From contig JAUYFZ010000104.1 of the NCBI GenBank assembly GCA_030689585.1, positions 1-17,966 on the forward strand: a DNA stretch of 17,966 nucleotides, given 5' to 3'. Source of the stretch: Rhodocyclaceae bacterium. GTDB lineage: Bacteria > Pseudomonadota > Gammaproteobacteria > Burkholderiales > Rhodocyclaceae. This document shows, piece by piece, positions 7,961-17,966 of this stretch (position 1 is the first letter of the stretch; every line of letters starts with the position of its first letter). The notes beneath the pieces were generated by a model. That model saw nothing but the letters and a program-made list of their open reading frames with translations, was not told the DNA's origin and made no database searches. The position numbers and the translations under genes were made by a program.

Positions 7961-8794
7961 TTACCTCTTACCTTTCGGCCTGCGTTGGACAATCATACCG
8001 TCCGTACGTTTGTTGTTACGCGTGCGATAACCTTTGGACGGCTGACCCCAAGGACTGACAGGGACGCGACCTTCGCCAGTGCGGCCTTCACCACCGCCGT
8101 GCGGGTGATCCACCGGGTTCATGGCAGTGCCGCGAACGGTCGGTCGAATACCCCGCCAACGATTAGCCCCCGCCTTACCGATTTTGCGCAAATTATTTTC
8201 TTCGTTACCCACTTCGCCGATCGTGGCGCGACACTCCACGTGAATACGGCGGATCTCGCCAGAACGCAAACGAACCTGTGCGTAACTACCTTCCCTAGCC
8301 AGCAACTGCACGGAAGTACCGGCAGAACGAGCCAGTTGCGCTCCCTTGCCGGGTTGAAGCTCTATGCAATGAATCGTGCTTCCCACCGGAATATTGCGAA
8401 TAGGCAACGCATTCCCAGCTTTGATGGGAGCCTCCGAACCAGAGAGCACTTCCTGACCTACCGCCATCCCCTTGGTAGCGATCATGTATCGACGCTCTCC
8501 ATCCGAGTAAAGCAACAAGGCAATGTTGGCAGAACGGTTGGGGTCGTATTCCAGTCGCTCTACGCGGGCAACCAAACCATCTTTGTCGCGCTTGAAGTCG
8601 ATCACACGATAATGCTGTTTGTGACCGCCCCCTTTGTGTCGCGTCGTAATATGACCGTGATTATTCCGACCTGCTTTCTGTGTTTGCTTCTCAACCAGCG
8701 CCGCATGCGGCGCCCCTTTATGCAGGTTCGGGTTGACGACTTTGACAACCCCTCGACGACCTGCAGAAGTCGGTTTTACTTTGACGAGTGCCAT
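7961..8794 (-). CDS. rplB: 50S ribosomal protein L2
   Basis: L2 is one of the largest and most conserved large-subunit proteins, needed for subunit joining and peptidyl-transferase activity. The 277-residue product has the N-terminal OB-like and SH3-like barrels with [19 protein letters not shown] near residues 53-71, and the C-terminal signature [19 protein letters not shown], which includes the histidine equivalent to E. coli His229. The C-terminus ends RRPKGKR. E. coli L2 has 273 residues. Its ATG overlaps the rplW stop by one base (TAATG, 8792-8796). Confidence 0.98.
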   Translation of the reverse strand: MALVKVKPTSAGRRGVVKVVNPNLHKGAPHAALVEKQTQKAGRNNHGHITTRHKGGGHKQHYRVIDFKRDKDGLVARVERLEYDPNRSANIALLLYSDGERRYMIATKGMAVGQEVLSGSEAPIKAGNALPIRNIPVGSTIHCIELQPGKGAQLARSAGTSVQLLAREGSYAQVRLRSGEIRRIHVECRATIGEVGNEENNLRKIGKAGANRWRGIRPTVRGTAMNPVDHPHGGGEGRTGEGRVPVSPWGQPSKGYRTRNNKRTDGMIVQRRPKGKR

Positions 8795-9111
8795 TATGCA
8801 ACGCTCCCTTCGGCAAAGTTAAGTTCTTGACCGGGTTTTAAGCAAACGAAGGCTTTTTTCACATCGCTACGCCGACCCACCCTGCGTCCCGTGCGTTTTT
8901 CCTTGCCCTTCTGCGTCAAAACCTGTACGGACTTGACGTCCACCTTAAACAACATTTCAACGGCGGCCTTGATTTCAGGCTTGGTTGCATCCGGCACCAC
9001 GACGAACATGATCTGCGAGTTTTTGTCAGCGAGATAGGTCGCCTTCTCGGAAATCAAAGGAGCCTTCAACACCTGCATCAACCGCTCTTGATTAAATTTT
9101 TGCGTGTTCAT
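8794..9111 (-). CDS. rplW: 50S ribosomal protein L23
   Basis: L23 sits at the peptide exit and is the docking point for trigger factor and signal recognition particle. The 105-residue product has [20 protein letters not shown] near residues 14-33, then [19 protein letters not shown], and the basic loop [22 protein letters not shown] typical of the family. E. coli L23 has 100 residues. It overlaps rplD by four bases (ATGA) and rplB by one, so its translation is coupled on both sides. Confidence 0.98.
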   Translation of the reverse strand: MNTQKFNQERLMQVLKAPLISEKATYLADKNSQIMFVVVPDATKPEIKAAVEMLFKVDVKSVQVLTQKGKEKRTGRRVGRRSDVKKAFVCLKPGQELNFAEGSVA

Positions 9112-9728
9112 GCCAGCATCTCCTCCATCTTGGCTACCGCCCCCTTGGTCAATATCACTTTGGGAAAGCGCACCAGCGAGACAGGGTCTGCGGCACGAGC
9201 TTCCAATATCAGCACATGAGGCAGATTACGCGAAGCCAGTATCAAAGTTTCATCCAGGTTTTCCGTAATCACGAGAACCGATTCAAGCCCCATCCCCTTG
9301 AGTTTCTGAGCCATCAGCTTTGTTTTCGGGGCTTCGACAGTGAAATCATCCACCACCAGCAAACGATCTTCGCGGGCCAACTGCGAAAGGATGGAGGCAA
9401 TACCCGCACGGTACATCTTGCGATTAACCTTTTGCGTGAAATTCTCATCCGGGGAATTCGGGAAGATGCGACCGCCGCCACGCCACAGGGGCGAGGAGGA
9501 CATACCCGCACGGGCACGACCCGTTCCCTTTTGATTAAAGGGCTTTTTGGTGGTATGCGCCACCTCTCCGCGATCTTTTTGCTTTCGATCGGCAGAACGT
9601 GCATTCGCCTGATAGGCCACCACTAACTGGTGAACCAGCGATTCATTGAAATCACGAGCAAACAGCGCGTCAGACGCTGAAAATCCAGCCGCCTCCTGCC
9701 CGTGATTGTCGATTGTTTTAAGTTCCAT
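9108..9728 (-). CDS. rplD: 50S ribosomal protein L4
   Basis: L4 binds 23S rRNA and forms part of the exit tunnel constriction. In E. coli it also represses its own S10 operon by transcription attenuation and translation inhibition. The 206-residue product starts [11 protein letters not shown]; the tunnel loop with [15 protein letters not shown] and [13 protein letters not shown] is at residues 61-90. No change suggestive of macrolide resistance stands out. The ATG at 9728 shares a base with the rplC stop (TGATG); a TTG codon just upstream was not used. The S10 leader upstream of rpsJ is too short for the E. coli-type L4 control structure. Confidence 0.98.
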   Translation of the reverse strand: MELKTIDNHGQEAAGFSASDALFARDFNESLVHQLVVAYQANARSADRKQKDRGEVAHTTKKPFNQKGTGRARAGMSSSPLWRGGGRIFPNSPDENFTQKVNRKMYRAGIASILSQLAREDRLLVVDDFTVEAPKTKLMAQKLKGMGLESVLVITENLDETLILASRNLPHVLILEARAADPVSLVRFPKVILTKGAVAKMEEMLA

Positions 9729-10375
9729 CAAGCCTCCCGCGATTTAATAGCAGGATGAACGATCACATCGCCCCCCTTAGCACCGGGAACAGCTCCCTTG
9801 ACGAGAAGCAACTGACGAGCCTCATCAATACGCACGACTTCGAGATTCTGCGAAGTGCAGGAATCATCTCCAAGATGCCCCGCCATGCGCTTACCAGGGA
9901 AAACACGACCCGGATCCTGCGCCATACCGATGGAACCCGGTGAATTATGGGAACGCGAATTACCATGAGAAGCGCGGTTCGATGAAAAGTTGTGCCGCGT
10001 AATCGCGCCTGCAAAACCCTTACCAATGGAAGTGCCACTGACATCCACCTTCTGACCCGGCTTGAAAATGGCGGCAGGAACCACGTCGCCCGTCTTAAAA
10101 CCAGACAACTGACTCTCGTCAATCCGAAACTCTCTTAATACCTGACCAGCCTCGACACCGGCCTTAGCCAGATGCCCCGCCAGCGGTTTTGTCACACGAC
10201 TGGCGCGACGACTGCCAAAAGCCACTTGAATAGCAGCATAGCCATCCACCTGCGGCGTTTTGATCTGCGTTACGCGGTTATTCGACACATCCAGCACCGT
10301 CACAGGGACACTCGCTCCGTCCTCAGCAAAAATGCGCGTCATGCCGACCTTGCGTCCAACAAGGCCTAAACTCAT
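9728..10375 (-). CDS. rplC: 50S ribosomal protein L3
   Basis: L3 is an early assembly protein whose long loop reaches the peptidyl-transferase centre. The 215-residue product begins [20 protein letters not shown] and has [21 protein letters not shown] and [22 protein letters not shown]. Gln153 corresponds to E. coli Gln150, the site methylated by PrmB. E. coli L3 has 209 residues. A strong AAGGAGA site precedes the ATG. The 57-base gap to rpsJ shows no clear promoter or terminator. Confidence 0.98.
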   Translation of the reverse strand: MSLGLVGRKVGMTRIFAEDGASVPVTVLDVSNNRVTQIKTPQVDGYAAIQVAFGSRRASRVTKPLAGHLAKAGVEAGQVLREFRIDESQLSGFKTGDVVPAAIFKPGQKVDVSGTSIGKGFAGAITRHNFSSNRASHGNSRSHNSPGSIGMAQDPGRVFPGKRMAGHLGDDSCTSQNLEVVRIDEARQLLLVKGAVPGAKGGDVIVHPAIKSREA

Positions 10376-10432
10376 ATCTTTCTCCTTTTATTCACTTCCA
10401 TCCCAACTACGATTGGCCGGGAGTTGCTATTA

Positions 10433-10744
10433 CTATTTCAACTTGATTTCAACATCCACACCCGCAGGCAAATCCAGCTTCATCAAAGCGTCGACAGTTT
10501 TATCCGTCGGATCAATGATGTCCATCAAACGCAAATGGGTGCGTATCTCAAACTGATCACGCGAAGTTTTATTAACGTGAGGCGAGCGCAGAATATTGAA
10601 TCGCTCAATACGTGTCGGCAATGGCACAGGGCCACGCACAACGGCTCCCGTACGCTTGGCTGTTTCCACAATCTCAAGAGCAGACTGATCGATCAACTGA
10701 TAATCGAATGCCTTGAGACGAATACGAATCTTCTGGTTCTGCAT
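10433..10744 (-). CDS. rpsJ: 30S ribosomal protein S10 (NusE)
   Basis: S10 belongs to the 30S head and, as NusE, also joins NusB, NusG and RNA polymerase in antitermination and transcription-translation coupling. The 103-residue product (same length as E. coli) begins [19 protein letters not shown] and contains the signature [20 protein letters not shown] and ends in [18 protein letters not shown] is six bases before the ATG. It is the first gene of the S10 cluster, following a 101-base gap after tuf that carries a hairpin and a possible promoter. Confidence 0.98.
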   Translation of the reverse strand: MQNQKIRIRLKAFDYQLIDQSALEIVETAKRTGAVVRGPVPLPTRIERFNILRSPHVNKTSRDQFEIRTHLRLMDIIDPTDKTVDALMKLDLPAGVDVEIKLK

Positions 10745-10765
10745 AAAAAACCCTTAAAGAGCTAC

Positions 10766-10789
10766 GGCATCCGAATAATCAGCGATGCC
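10766..10789 (-). promoter_or_regulatory. Small leader hairpin upstream of rpsJ
   Basis: The minus strand reads GGCATC, 12 bases, GATGCC, a perfect 6-base-pair stem between the tuf hairpin and the rpsJ ribosome-binding site. Both arms lie downstream of the putative S10 promoter, so it would be part of the rpsJ leader RNA. The function is unknown, and a stem this short could be chance. Confidence 0.25.
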
Positions 10790-10793
10790 CGAA

Positions 10794-10816
10794 AAGAGCG
10801 GCATTATGCCGCTCTT
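10794..10816 (-). terminator. Terminator-like hairpin after tuf
   Basis: A perfect 10-base-pair inverted repeat (AAGAGCGGCA / TGCCGCTCTT) with a 3-base loop lies 30 bases after the tuf stop. On the minus strand it runs straight into CTCTTTTCGGG, so only four T residues follow the stem. It fits a weak or partial intrinsic terminator separating the str and S10 units, or an RNA-processing site. The -10-like CATAAT of the possible S10 promoter lies inside the loop and inner stem. Confidence 0.55.
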
Positions 10817-10831
10817 CCGCGAAATTTACAA
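10803..10831 (-). promoter_or_regulatory. Possible sigma70 promoter of the S10 operon
   Basis: On the minus strand TTGTAA (10826-10831, four of six matches) is followed by a 17-base spacer and CATAAT (10803-10808, five of six matches). It is weaker than the str and spc promoters. It is placed where an S10 promoter would be expected, but the -10 box coincides with the loop of the tuf hairpin, so the resemblance could be accidental. Confidence 0.4.
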
Positions 10832-10845
10832 GATGTATTTGAAAA

Positions 10846-12036
<1,191 letters not shown>

Positions 12037-12061
12037 GATTAACTCCTCTTAAAGAACGAAA

Positions 12062-14155
12062 CTACTTTTTGTTGATAACCGCTTCAGCAACGTTTTTCGG
12101 TGCCTCAGTGTAATGTTTAAATTCCATGCTGTAGGTGGCACGACCTTGGGACAATGAACGCAGGCTCGTTGAATAACCGAACATTTCGGCCAGAGGCACT
12201 TCCGCCTTAATCAACTTGATGCCTCCCACCTGATCTTCCATCCCTTGCACCATACCACGACGACCCGACAGATCCCCCATGACATTGCCCATGTAGTCTT
12301 CCGGAGTCTCGACTTCGACCGCCATCATCGGCTCAAGCAACACAGGACTGGCTTTACGCATGGCATCCTTGAACGCCATCGAGGCCGCCATTTTGAACGC
12401 GTTTTCGTTCGAGTCGACATCGTGGTAAGAACCGTCAAAGAGCGTCACCTTGACATCCACCACGGGGAACCCGGCCAATACGCCGTTGGGCAACGTTTCG
12501 CGCAAGCCCTTTTCCACTGCGGGAATAAACTCGCGGGGCACACTGCCTCCCTTGATGGAATCGATGAACTCGAAACCTTTGCCGGTCTCGTTCGGTTCCA
12601 GTTTGATCCAAACATGTCCGTATTGTCCGCGACCACCGGATTGCTTAACGAACTTGCCTTCTTGTTCAACCGCCTTGCGAATCGCTTCACGGTAGGCCAC
12701 CTGCGGCGCACCGACGTTCGCTTCCACACCAAATTCGCGCTTCATGCGATCGACGAGGATTTCCAGATGCAACTCGCCCATGCCTGAAATGATGGTCTGC
12801 CCGGATTCTTCGTCCGTGCGAACACGGAAAGAAGGATCTTCCTGCGCCAGACGATTCAACGCGATACCCATCTTTTCTTGATCGACCTTGGTTTTCGGCT
12901 CAACGGCCACGTGAATCACGGGTTCCGGAAATATCATGCGAACGAGGGTAATGACTTTATCGAGTGCGCAAAGCGTTTCACCCGTCGTCGCTTCCTTAAG
13001 TCCCACCGCTGCCGCAATATCCCCGGCAAACACTTCCTTGATTTCTTCACGCTGATTGGCATGCATTTGCAGAATGCGGCCAAGACGTTCCTTACGCCCT
13101 TTGATCGGGTTGTAAATCGTGTCGCCCGTCTTGATCGCACCGGAATAAACACGGAAGAAGGTCAGTTGCCCCACAAAGGGGTCCGTCATGATCTTAAACG
13201 CCAGCGCGGAGAACGGTTCGTCATCGGCCGCACGACGTTGCCCTTCTGTTTCATCTTCAAGAATGCCCTTGACCGGCGGAATGTCGGTCGGTGCCGGCAT
13301 GTATTCGATCACGGCATCGAGCATGGCTTGCACGCCCTTGTTCTTGAACGCAGAGCCACACAACATCGGAATGATCTCATTCGCAATCGTGCGCTGCCGC
13401 AATGCCTTTTTGAGGTCTTCTTCGGAAAGGTCGCCCTCTTCAAGGTACTTGTTCATTAACTCTTCGGAAGCCTCAGCAGCCGCTTCCAACATTTTTTCGC
13501 GCCATTCTTTGGCCGTATCCAGAAGATCATCGGGGATGTCTCCATAGACGAACTGCGTCCCTTGTGAGGCATCATCCCACACGACAGCACGCATCTTGAC
13601 CAAATCGATCACGCCCGTGAATTTGTCCTCGGCACCGATAGGAATCTGAAGCGGAATCGGATTGGCCTTGAGACGCTCGCGCATCTGGTCATGCACTTTG
13701 AAAAAGTTAGCCCCTGTGCGATCCATCTTGTTCACAAAAGCCAAACGCGGCACCCCGTACTTGTTGGCCTGCCGCCAAACAGTTTCCGATTGCGGCTGAA
13801 CCCCCCCCACTGCACAGTAGACCATGCAAGCACCATCCAACACCCGCATGGAACGTTCTACTTCGATGGTGAAATCGACGTGACCCGGTGTGTCGATGAT
13901 GTTGATGCGATGCTCTTGAAAGTTACCGCCCATTCCCTTCCAGAAACAAGTCGTGGCCGCTGAGGTGATCGTAATGCCACGCTCCTGCTCCTGCTCCATC
14001 CAGTCCATGGTGGCGGCACCGTCGTGCACCTCGCCAATCTTGTGATTGACACCGGTATAAAACAAAATGCGCTCTGTTGTCGTCGTTTTGCCAGCGTCAA
14101 TATGCGCAGAAATGCCGATATTCCGGTAACGCTCAATGGGGGTCTTTCGTGCCAC
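12062..14155 (-). CDS. fusA: Elongation factor G
   Basis: EF-G is the GTPase that drives translocation of tRNA and mRNA and, with RRF, ribosome recycling. The 697-residue product has the G-domain motifs AHIDAGKT (17-24), RGITI (59-63), DTPGH (88-92) and NKMD (142-145), the domain II barrel, and the C-terminal domains IV and V, with [19 protein letters not shown] marking the domain II start. E. coli EF-G has 704 residues. It begins with GTG; AGGA lies seven bases upstream, and no nearby ATG gives the family N-terminus [15 protein letters not shown]. It is 26 bases after rpsG. Confidence 0.99.
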   Translation of the reverse strand: MARKTPIERYRNIGISAHIDAGKTTTTERILFYTGVNHKIGEVHDGAATMDWMEQEQERGITITSAATTCFWKGMGGNFQEHRINIIDTPGHVDFTIEVERSMRVLDGACMVYCAVGGVQPQSETVWRQANKYGVPRLAFVNKMDRTGANFFKVHDQMRERLKANPIPLQIPIGAEDKFTGVIDLVKMRAVVWDDASQGTQFVYGDIPDDLLDTAKEWREKMLEAAAEASEELMNKYLEEGDLSEEDLKKALRQRTIANEIIPMLCGSAFKNKGVQAMLDAVIEYMPAPTDIPPVKGILEDETEGQRRAADDEPFSALAFKIMTDPFVGQLTFFRVYSGAIKTGDTIYNPIKGRKERLGRILQMHANQREEIKEVFAGDIAAAVGLKEATTGETLCALDKVITLVRMIFPEPVIHVAVEPKTKVDQEKMGIALNRLAQEDPSFRVRTDEESGQTIISGMGELHLEILVDRMKREFGVEANVGAPQVAYREAIRKAVEQEGKFVKQSGGRGQYGHVWIKLEPNETGKGFEFIDSIKGGSVPREFIPAVEKGLRETLPNGVLAGFPVVDVKVTLFDGSYHDVDSNENAFKMAASMAFKDAMRKASPVLLEPMMAVEVETPEDYMGNVMGDLSGRRGMVQGMEDQVGGIKLIKAEVPLAEMFGYSTSLRSLSQGRATYSMEFKHYTEAPKNVAEAVINKK

Positions 14156-14181
14156 TTGGGTATCCTGTCTTTTCTAAAATC

Positions 14182-14655
<474 letters not shown>

Positions 14656-14675
14656 TCACCTTTCAATAACTGCTG

Positions 14676-15053
14676 TTAAGCCTTCTTGGCCCGCTTCGCG
14701 CCGTACTTGGAACGCGATTGTTTACGATCTTTCACCCCTTGCGTATCCAGACTACCGCGCACAATGTGATAACGCACCCCCGGTAAATCCTTAACACGAC
14801 CACCCCGGATCAGCACCACGGAGTGTTCCTGCAAATTGTGACCTTCACCGCCGATGTAGGAGATAACCTCGAATCCGTTGGTCAAACGCACTTTGGCCAC
14901 TTTGCGCAAGGCAGAGTTCGGTTTTTTCGGCGTGGTGGTGTAGACGCGGGTGCACACCCCCCGTCTGGCGGGGCAATTACCCAATGCGGGCACTTTGCTT
15001 TTGGTTTGCGGTGCCTGACGGCCCTTGCGGACGAGTTGATTAATGGTTGGCAT
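14676..15053 (-). CDS. rpsL: 30S ribosomal protein S12
   Basis: S12 lies at the decoding centre and controls accuracy. The 125-residue product begins [16 protein letters not shown] and has the decoding loop [13 protein letters not shown] and the second loop [13 protein letters not shown]. Lys43 and Lys88, the positions that change in streptomycin-resistant strains, are wild type, and Asp89, the RimO methylthiolation site, is present. The family start is unmistakable, but the 20 bases before its ATG contain no Shine-Dalgarno-like sequence. It is the first gene of the str operon, 88 bases after rpoC and about 40 bases downstream of the predicted transcription start. Confidence 0.98.
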   Translation of the reverse strand: MPTINQLVRKGRQAPQTKSKVPALGNCPARRGVCTRVYTTTPKKPNSALRKVAKVRLTNGFEVISYIGGEGHNLQEHSVVLIRGGRVKDLPGVRYHIVRGSLDTQGVKDRKQSRSKYGAKRAKKA

Positions 15054-15102
15054 ATTATGGTGTCGTTAATGAATGGGGTATCGCCACGGTGAAAGGGCGC
15101 GA

Positions 15103-15131
15103 ATTATATAGATCGAACGGAGCATGGTCAA
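15103..15131 (-). promoter_or_regulatory. Sigma70 promoter of the str operon
   Basis: On the minus strand TTGACC (15126-15131, five of six matches) is followed by a 17-base spacer and TATAAT (15103-15108, perfect). The next seven bases, TCGCGCC, form a GC-rich discriminator of the kind found in promoters under negative stringent control by ppGpp and DksA. The promoter lies 10 bases after the rpoC stop; an imperfect inverted repeat at 15119-15138 covers the -35 region but has no T-run, so no rpoC terminator is evident. Transcription should start near 15095. Confidence 0.85.
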
Positions 15132-15141
15132 CCACTCCCTG

Positions 15142-17966
15142 TCATGCAATTTCCTCTTGGAGCACTTCCTTCGTCGGAACTTCTATCGCACGGCCTCCTG
15201 CAATATCTTCGCCAGCCGCCTGCATGAGGCGGTTTTTGTGATACGCAAGCCCCGTTCCGGCAGGAATGAGACGACCCACAATGACGTTCTCCTTCAAGCC
15301 ACGCAGTTCGTCACGTTTGCCCATGATGGCGGCTTCCGTGAGCACTCGCGTCGTTTCCTGGAAAGAGGCCGCTGAAATAAACGAATCGGTGGAGAGGCTG
15401 GCTTTCGTAATACCCAAGAGCATGAACTGGAATTCAGCCGGTCGCTTGCCCTCATGAATCACCTTGTCGTTCTCATCGAGCAATTCAGCGCGTTCCACAT
15501 GCTCTTCGCGGATGAAACGGGTATCACCCGGATCGGTAATCGTCACCCGACGCAACATCTGACGAACAATCACTTCAATATGCTTGTCGTTGATCTTGAC
15601 CCCCTGAAGGCGGTAGACGTCCTGGACTTCATCAATGATGTACCGCGCTAGTTCCTCCACGCCTTTCAGTCGCAAAATGTCATGGGGGTCTGCCGGGCCG
15701 TCGACGATGACTTCCCCTTTGCTAACGACCTGACTATCGTGCGCCGTGACATGCTTGTCTTTGGGAATCAGATACTCATGGGCCATGCCGTCCGACTCGG
15801 TGATGACCAAGCGTTGCTTACCCTTGGTATCCTTACCAAAGCTGACGATTCCCGTCACCTCCGCCAACATACCGGGATCCTTGGGCGTGCGGGCTTCAAA
15901 CAACTCGGCCACTCTGGGCAAACCACCCGTGATGTCACGCGTTTTCGCGGATTCCTGAGGAATACGAGCCAGAACGTCACCAACCGCAACCTCTTGCCCT
16001 GCCTTGACGGTAATGATCGACCCCACCTGAAGGGTAATGGCGACCGAATGATCCGTACCATGTGCCTTGACTTCCTGACCGGTTACATCCAGCAACTTGA
16101 CCTGGGGACGCACCCCTTTGGAAGCCGCCGAGCTACTCCCCCCTCGGCCCTTGGTCTCCGTCACTTTCAACATGGAAAGCCCCGTCACGGAATCTTCTTC
16201 ACGCAGAACAGTCTGACCTTCAATCACGTTGTCAAATTGAACCGTGCCCGCATATTCCGTCACGATAGGCCGCGTATGCGGATCCCACATCGCCAGCACC
16301 GCCCCCGTTTTGACGGGTTGCCCGTCATTGCCAAACAAGGTGGCCCCGTAAGGAACTTTGTGACGCTCACGCTCACGACCATTGTCGTCCGACACAATCA
16401 CTTCACCAGAACGTGCGATGACCACCTTGTCGTTTTTAGGATTGGTGACATAACGCATCGCCGCAGAGAACCGCAGAATACCGGTGCTCTTGGCCTCCAC
16501 CTGACTCTGCGTTGCCGCACGGGAAGCCGCCCCCCCTACGTGGAAGGTGCGCATGGTGAGCTGGGTGCCCGGTGCGCCGATCGACTGCGCGGCAATCACC
16601 CCCACCGCTTCCCCCGCACACACCAGAATGCCCCGACCCAGATCGCGCCCATAACACTTGGCACATAACCCGTGACGCGTCTCACAAGACAACGGCGTTC
16701 TGACGAGCACCTCGTCAATACCCAGTGCCTCAATGGCATCCACCGCATCTTCATCCAGAAGTCGTCCTGATTCAAAGAGCACACGCTGATCAGCGGGATC
16801 CAGCAGGTCGCCGATGAGCACGCGCCCCAGAATACGTTCCCGCAACGGCTCGATCACTTCGCCGCCTTCCACCAGTGCCCTCATGGCAAAACCGTTCAAG
16901 GTGCCACAATCATTCTCGGTGACGACCAGATCCTGCGTGACATCCACCAGACGACGCGTCAGGTAACCGGAGTTCGCCGTTTTCAACGCGGTGTCCGCCA
17001 GACCTTTACGAGCACCGTGCGTCGAAATAAAGTACTGGAGAACGTTCAATCCCTCGCGGAAGTTAGTGGTGATCGGTGTTTCGATGATCGACCCGTCCGG
17101 CTTCGCCATCAGGCCGCGCATACCTGCCAACTGACGAATCTGCGCCGCAGAACCCCGTGCGCCGGAATCCGCCATCATGTAGATCGAGTTAAAGGAATCC
17201 TGAGTGACCATCTTGCCGGTCGTATCCATCACCTGTTCGTGCTGAAGCTGTTCCATCATGGCCTTGGCCACTTGGTCACCCGCACGTCCCCAGATATCGA
17301 CCACCTTGTTATACCGTTCTCCCACCGTCACCAGACCGGAGGTGTATTGCTTTTCAATTTCTTTCACCTCGGATTCTGCCGCTTCGATGAGGGCGCGTTT
17401 TTGCGCAGGAACCTGCATATCGCCCACGGCAATCGAAATACCCCCTCGCGTGGCGAGCGTAAATCCGGACTGCATCAGCTTGTCGGCGAATACCACCGTT
17501 TCTTTCAGGCCACAACGACGGAAAGATTCGTCGATCAGTTTCGAAATTTCCTTCTTTTTGAGCGTCTTGTCGATCACTTTGAACGGCAGACCCTTCGGCA
17601 ATATCTCTGACAGAATGGCACGACCGGCTGTCGTCGAATAACGGGTAGTCTTCTCGCGCCAGCCCTCACCCTCCGGCTCATATTCCTTGATGCGAATCTG
17701 AATGCGAGCATGGATATCCAGTTGCTGCGCGGCCATGGCCCGCTCGATCTCCGCAATATCTGCCAGAATCATGCCGGTTCCCTTGGCCGCGACATTTTCC
17801 CGCGTCGCGTAGTAAAGCCCCAGCACCACGTCCTGAGAAGGCACGATGATCGGCATGCCGTTGGCAGGAGACAACACGTTGTTGGAAGCCAGCATCAACG
17901 TGCGACATTCCATCTGGGCTTCCAGTGAGAGCGGCACATGCACGGCCATCTGGTCGCCGTCGAAGT
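15142..17966 (-). CDS. rpoC: RNA polymerase beta' subunit (5' end cut off by the window)
   Basis: Beta' is the largest core RNA polymerase subunit and carries the catalytic magnesium ion. The window covers its C-terminal 941 codons, roughly two thirds of a ~1400-residue protein. The first readable residues are [12 protein letters not shown], so the edge falls inside the NADFDGD catalytic motif. Numbering from the methionine at 17949, the bridge helix region ([19 protein letters not shown]) is near 261-279, the trigger loop near 291-340, and the second zinc site is Cys348, Cys422, Cys429 and Cys432, with the same 74/7/3 spacing as E. coli Cys814, 888, 895 and 898. [14 protein letters not shown] follows at 466-479. 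The C-terminus ends [11 protein letters not shown], typical for the class. The rpoC-rpsL adjacency suggests part of the str transcription comes from the rpoBC unit. Confidence 0.99.
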   Translation of the reverse strand, partial: FDGDQMAVHVPLSLEAQMECRTLMLASNNVLSPANGMPIIVPSQDVVLGLYYATRENVAAKGTGMILADIAEIERAMAAQQLDIHARIQIRIKEYEPEGEGWREKTTRYSTTAGRAILSEILPKGLPFKVIDKTLKKKEISKLIDESFRRCGLKETVVFADKLMQSGFTLATRGGISIAVGDMQVPAQKRALIEAAESEVKEIEKQYTSGLVTVGERYNKVVDIWGRAGDQVAKAMMEQLQHEQVMDTTGKMVTQDSFNSIYMMADSGARGSAAQIRQLAGMRGLMAKPDGSIIETPITTNFREGLNVLQYFISTHGARKGLADTALKTANSGYLTRRLVDVTQDLVVTENDCGTLNGFAMRALVEGGEVIEPLRERILGRVLIGDLLDPADQRVLFESGRLLDEDAVDAIEALGIDEVLVRTPLSCETRHGLCAKCYGRDLGRGILVCAGEAVGVIAAQSIGAPGTQLTMRTFHVGGAASRAATQSQVEAKSTGILRFSAAMRYVTNPKNDKVVIARSGEVIVSDDNGRERERHKVPYGATLFGNDGQPVKTGAVLAMWDPHTRPIVTEYAGTVQFDNVIEGQTVLREEDSVTGLSMLKVTETKGRGGSSSAASKGVRPQVKLLDVTGQEVKAHGTDHSVAITLQVGSIITVKAGQEVAVGDVLARIPQESAKTRDITGGLPRVAELFEARTPKDPGMLAEVTGIVSFGKDTKGKQRLVITESDGMAHEYLIPKDKHVTAHDSQVVSKGEVIVDGPADPHDILRLKGVEELARYIIDEVQDVYRLQGVKINDKHIEVIVRQMLRRVTITDPGDTRFIREEHVERAELLDENDKVIHEGKRPAEFQFMLLGITKASLSTDSFISAASFQETTRVLTEAAIMGKRDELRGLKENVIVGRLIPAGTGLAYHKNRLMQAAGEDIAGGRAIEVPTKEVLQEEIA

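Noticed and set aside
7487..8830. 447-codon open frame on the plus strand
   Set aside because: It lies opposite rplV, rpsS and rplB, whose protein sequences are unmistakable. The translated plus-strand product is histidine/arginine-rich with no recognisable domain, as expected for a mirror frame of conserved GC-rich codons.
10376..10432. Possible hairpin CAACT...AGTTG in the rpsJ-rplC gap
   Set aside because: The stem is 5 base pairs with a 13-base loop and no T-run; alternative pairings (CCAA/TTGG) are just as weak. Not distinguishable from chance.
10745..10845. tRNA gene or small gene between tuf and rpsJ
   Set aside because: Some bacteria have extra genes near tuf, but this 101-base gap has no cloverleaf or open frame; it is explained by the hairpin, the possible promoter and the rpsJ leader.
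12245..12787. 180-codon open frame opposite fusA
   Set aside because: It mirrors the conserved EF-G domain IV/V coding sequence and has no independent support.
15119..15138. Imperfect inverted repeat after rpoC as a terminator
   Set aside because: The stem has a two-base bulge, about 7 pairs and no following T-run, and it overlaps the -35 box of the str promoter.
15682..16668. 328-codon open frame on the plus strand
   Set aside because: It is antisense to rpoC and rich in His, Arg and Thr, without a recognisable domain; a shadow of the beta' reading frame.

Overview
The window is a dense, uninterrupted run of 27 housekeeping genes, all on the minus strand. They encode RNA polymerase beta', 24 translation genes (22 ribosomal proteins, EF-G and EF-Tu) arranged as the str, S10 and spc clusters, and the SecY translocon subunit. 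Reading in the direction of transcription (high to low coordinates) the order is rpoC (5' end cut off by the window) - rpsL - rpsG - fusA - tuf - rpsJ - rplC - rplD - rplW - rplB - rpsS - rplV - rpsC - rplP - rpmC - rpsQ - rplN - rplX - rplE - rpsN - rpsH - rplF - rplR - rpsE - rpmD - rplO - secY (3' end cut off). That makes 22 complete ribosomal-protein genes, two complete elongation-factor genes and two partial genes at the edges; every complete gene is open and of normal length for its family. No gap exceeds about 130 bases.

The protein sequences (for example the starts of L14, L16, S12 and SecY, the zinc-free 101-residue S14, and an S3 with a long charged tail) look like Betaproteobacteria. 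The direct join of rpoC to the str operon and of tuf to the S10 operon fits that class and differs from E. coli, where these lie apart. I cannot name a genus from the sequence alone.

Region by region: 15142-17966 is the C-terminal two thirds of beta', with the window edge falling inside the catalytic Mg-binding motif. 10846-15053 is the str operon (S12, S7, EF-G, EF-Tu), preceded by a near-perfect sigma70 promoter directly after the rpoC stop. 5502-10744 is the S10 operon, preceded by a 101-base gap that holds a strong hairpin and a weaker promoter-like pair. 5375-5501 is a 127-base gap with a second near-perfect sigma70 promoter and a leader rich in inverted repeats. 1-5374 is the spc operon ending in secY.

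Functionally the cluster coordinates synthesis of both ribosomal subunits, the two elongation-cycle GTPases, the transcriptase and the membrane channel. Many genes overlap by 1-4 bases or are separated by 3-15 bases, so translational coupling is likely throughout. The points worth a second look are the regulatory gaps and the approximately 100-residue C-terminal extension of S3. I found no mobile element, CRISPR array, tRNA or unfamiliar gene, and no evidence here for an undescribed system.
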